Source: Oscillospiraceae bacterium | GTDB lineage: Bacteria; Bacillota; Clostridia; Oscillospirales; Ruminococcaceae | Length of the DNA: 64,000 nt | Reading direction: 5' to 3' | Assembly: GCA_009777725.1 (NCBI GenBank) | Contig: WRLG01000003.1 | Span: forward strand, 62,001-126,000 | Notes under the pieces: generated by a model | Told to the model about the DNA's origin: nothing | Seen by the model: only the letters and a program-made list of their open reading frames with translations | Database searches by the model: none | Part shown: positions 61,977-64,000 of the stretch, piece after piece | How the letters are laid out: each line of letters begins with the position of its first letter | How positions within the stretch are numbered: position 1 is the stretch's first letter | Position numbers and translations under genes: made by a program

Positions 61977-62939
61977 TCAACTCCGCTTCCTTAAACGAAT
62001 ATCTTTCTTATAATCCCAAAACTTAGAAGTCTTTCCTGTTTTTGTCGTTTGCGGATTTCTCAAAACATCAATTTCGCCATTGCTTTCAAGTGTTTTCAAA
62101 ATAGAGCCGCCTTTGCCGCTGCTTAACCGAGAAATGCTACACAATACACCATACTCATTATAGAAGTCAGCTAAAAATGCGTTAAGCCGAGTAAATTCTG
62201 TTACCCCTAAAAGATACTCACACATTTTTGACTCTAACATATCATCATTTGTTATTTCGTTTTCAACCGATTGTTCAAATAAAGATGTTTGTCCGCCACT
62301 TTGAATATCTATGAACAGCTTATCGGCTCTGGCGGAAATATTATCGACCATGAGCAAGCAACCATCGGGGTGATTGGTTGCGTGAACCATTCTGTATTTT
62401 GGGTGATTTCCCTCCCTTAAGCGAATTGGCATATCTAAAACATAACTGTATTTACAGCGCAGACGGTATCAGCTAATGAATCGAAAAGTGTTGCGTTTAA
62501 TGCTTTAATTCCAAGGGTCTATGTAAAGAAACACATTACAGTTGCGAATTTCAGAACGTGCTTTTTTCAGAATGGGTATTATTTTTTCCTCAAATGCACC
62601 ATTTATTATTTCGTATTCTCCAAAAGTTTGAGTTAAAAGATTTCTTTCCAACTCGCCGGCATGATTTAATTCTATAAATTTCATATTGACCAGCGGGAGA
62701 GGGGTGTTGTCTTTACGCACGGAAATACTCTTTTGTAGACTCTCTATAGCCGTTAAAGGCGAACCGTTTTTACCATCATCGAATTTGCCTTTGCCCGCAA
62801 AACAGTCAATATATAGAATAGGGTTATTCATTGAAAAAACCTTACTGAAATACGGCACTAAGTAACAGCCGAGAAGCTCATCTTTTACTCCTGACCATAT
62901 TTTCTTCTCCTTGAAAAAATTACGATTGTCTTTAGGCAT
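61977..62939 (-). pseudogene. tcmP: Broken tcmP (three-Cys-motif partner protein)
   Basis: The N-terminal part starts at ATG 62939 after GGAGG and has IWSGVKDELLGCYLVPYFSKV and LYIDCFAGKGKFDDGKNGSP. At about 62510 the frame is lost: the expected DPxGIKAL motif is present but split (DPW, then GIKAL in another frame). About 150 residues of the middle are absent. The C-terminal part (61977-62432; KYRMVHATNHPDGCLLM) resumes in frame. A complete TcmP is roughly 350-400 residues. Confidence 0.75.
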
Positions 62940-62986
62940 AAGTTTGACCTCCAAACATATTAAAGAGTTTTATTTTTGAAATGTCA

Positions 62987-63350
62987 TTATCCCTCATGTC
63001 TCTTAAAATTCTCTGCCTACTCTAATACTCGTTCAAATATTTCTTCGTCCCATTCGGGAGGATAGCCGTTTTCATATAATAATAATGTATCTGTTTCCAA
63101 ACATCATAAATATCAGCATCCTCTTCAATTGCTGTTTTAAATTCAAATACTGCCACGGGAATTCCGTTTATAAACAAAAGCATATCGGGACGGCGGAGTT
63201 TTTCACCCTGCACCGAATATTATGTAACAACTTTATAAGTGTTGTTATCAATTTCGTCAAAATCAATATAATTAATGTGCAATGCTATTTTGCTCGTATC
63301 GTCACGAATAAGGTCAAACCCCCGTTAAATTCACGGATTCGCCCTCCTCG
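62987..63350 (-). pseudogene. hsdR: Remnant of type I restriction subunit hsdR
   Basis: Pieces of the N-terminal nuclease region (DLIRDDTSKIALHINYIDFD, RRPDMLLFINGIPVAVFEFK) are joined to the extreme C-terminus (YPPEWDEEIFERVLE, AENFKRHEG), with some 900 residues missing. Two stop codons interrupt it: TAA before YSVQGE and TAG before AENF, both where glutamine is expected. It cannot encode a working nuclease. Confidence 0.78.
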
Positions 63351-63356
63351 TTTGGT

Positions 63357-63509
63357 TTATTCGTCAAGCATTAACGGTTTCTTTGACTCACGCAGTTTGC
63401 GAATTTCTTCACGCTTTTTGGAACGGATTTGTAAGTATTGCCCAAGCAACACTGCCGAAATAGGCACAATAATAAGTGCCGCAAGGGTTAGATAATCGCT
63501 AGCAGTCAT
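63357..63509 (-). CDS. Micro-protein with one membrane segment (50 residues)
   Basis: ATG 63509 follows AAGAAAGGGG. Residues 5-25 (DYLTLAALIIVPISAVLLGQ) are a membrane helix; a basic cytoplasmic tail follows. It lies between hsdS and hsdR remnants on the same strand. Function unknown. Confidence 0.6.
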   Translation of the reverse strand: MTASDYLTLAALIIVPISAVLLGQYLQIRSKKREEIRKLRESKKPLMLDE

Positions 63510-63525
63510 AATTTTAACCCCTTTC

Positions 63526-64000
63526 TTACACGCTCGCCTCTTCCAACGAGCCTTTAATTAATATCGGACAGATGTCCTTAATCTGCGATTTCATCTTTTC
63601 GTTAATTTCCCTCCGCTTGAGATAAGCATTGTAGATATTCACAATTGACTGCTGAACGACTATATCGGGAATAGGGATTTTAACCGCACACATATCTTCC
63701 CAACTAAAAGCCTCTCTTGCACTTCCCCACGAATGAAAACGAGCATAACGATTAAATTCGGGGCGGTTGAAGAAAATTTTCAAGTAGCTTGGTATCATTT
63801 TGTCTTTTTTTGAAACCTTAAAAGCAACATAAGAAAATGAGCAGATGTAGGTATTATTTGAACCATTATGTGCAAGTGAAATTTTTTCGCCGTTGCGGGA
63901 AGTTATAGTCACATAAGAAAAAGAATCGGGTTCTACAATCAGATATGGCTTGAGCGACACTCCCCCATATCCGCTTTAGTTTCAATAAACTGCTTTTCAA
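63526..64000 (-). pseudogene. hsdS: Type I restriction specificity subunit hsdS, 3' part, frameshifted
   Basis: The C-terminal half of HsdS: target-recognition-domain end (FSYVTITSRNGEKISLAH, FSWEDMCAVKIPIPDIVVQQ) and the conserved helix (NIYNAYLKRREINEKM). Upstream codons to the window edge read EKQFIETKADMG in another frame; the switch is at a GGGGG tract at about 63960-63966. One added G would restore the reading frame. It continues beyond the window. Confidence 0.7.

Noticed and set aside
62987..63350. Stop-codon reassignment (TAA/TAG read as Gln) suggested by the hsdR stops
   Set aside because: Intact genes throughout the window end normally at TAA and TAG, and hsdR also has a large deletion, so it is simple decay.
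56060..64000. Complete prophage
   Set aside because: Only a tape-measure-like gene is phage-like; no integrase, portal, terminase, capsid, baseplate or lysis gene was seen.

Overview
The window reads as chromosomal DNA of an endospore-forming member of the Bacillota, most likely an uncultured clostridial lineage. This rests on a complete spoIIIAA-AH operon, a SpoIIQ-type LytM protein, canonical dipicolinate synthase (dpaA/dpaB), Firmicutes-style AGGAGG ribosome binding sites, many TTGACA-17-TATAAT promoters, and moderately AT-rich DNA. No rRNA, tRNA, CRISPR array or complete insertion sequence was recognised.

Layout. 1-7440 is a cell-surface locus. On the minus strand lie two tandem sulfatase/LTA-synthase-like membrane enzymes and a YidC-like membrane domain fused to a CDP-glycerol-phosphotransferase-like domain. 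On the plus strand lie a three-part HTH/choline-phosphate cytidylyltransferase/choline kinase protein and a BCCT transporter. Together they look like a pathway that imports choline, activates it and builds or decorates a teichoic-acid-like polymer. 7689-14122 is housekeeping: DUF3892, UPF0210/UPF0237, a cation/proton antiporter, recA and htrA. 14153-16515 carries GTP-derived pterin/queuosine genes (queD, queE, folE), interrupted by a small divergent pair with a ribbon-helix-helix regulator. 17526-19020 is dpaAB.

19197-24806 is accessory: a phage minor-head fragment, a VOC protein, a candidate structured RNA ahead of a DUF3825 gene, and a WYL regulator divergent from a four-gene operon of unknown function that ends in two micro-proteins. 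24911-29797 is spoIIIAA-AH. A YhfC-like protein, SpoIIQ, lysA, the lon-engB pair, cheV and a KtrAB-like potassium system follow.

39706-45918 is a leu operon (leuC, leuD, leuB) with four coenzyme A/pantothenate genes (coaB, coaC, coaX, panT-like) inside it and a shortened whiA at its end; dnaE follows. 50019-50751 is a BrnT toxin module. ABC-F, butanol-dehydrogenase-like and galE genes close the conserved part. 55482-64000 is a second accessory, partly decaying region: a truncated PseG-like gene, an orphan tape-measure-like gene, a tandemly duplicated set of SHOCT-domain small membrane proteins, a radical-SAM gene beside a broken tcmP, and remnants of a type I restriction system.

The items most worth follow-up are the divergent tape-measure/SHOCT repeat array (56060-60385), the WYL-linked micro-protein operon (21981-24806), the YidC-transferase/choline locus (1-7440), the structured RNA at 20165-20338, and two promoters embedded in long inverted repeats (16545-16603 and 39644-39682). 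Start codons were chosen from ribosome-binding-site spacing and often lie downstream of the longest possible reading frame; no homology search was run.
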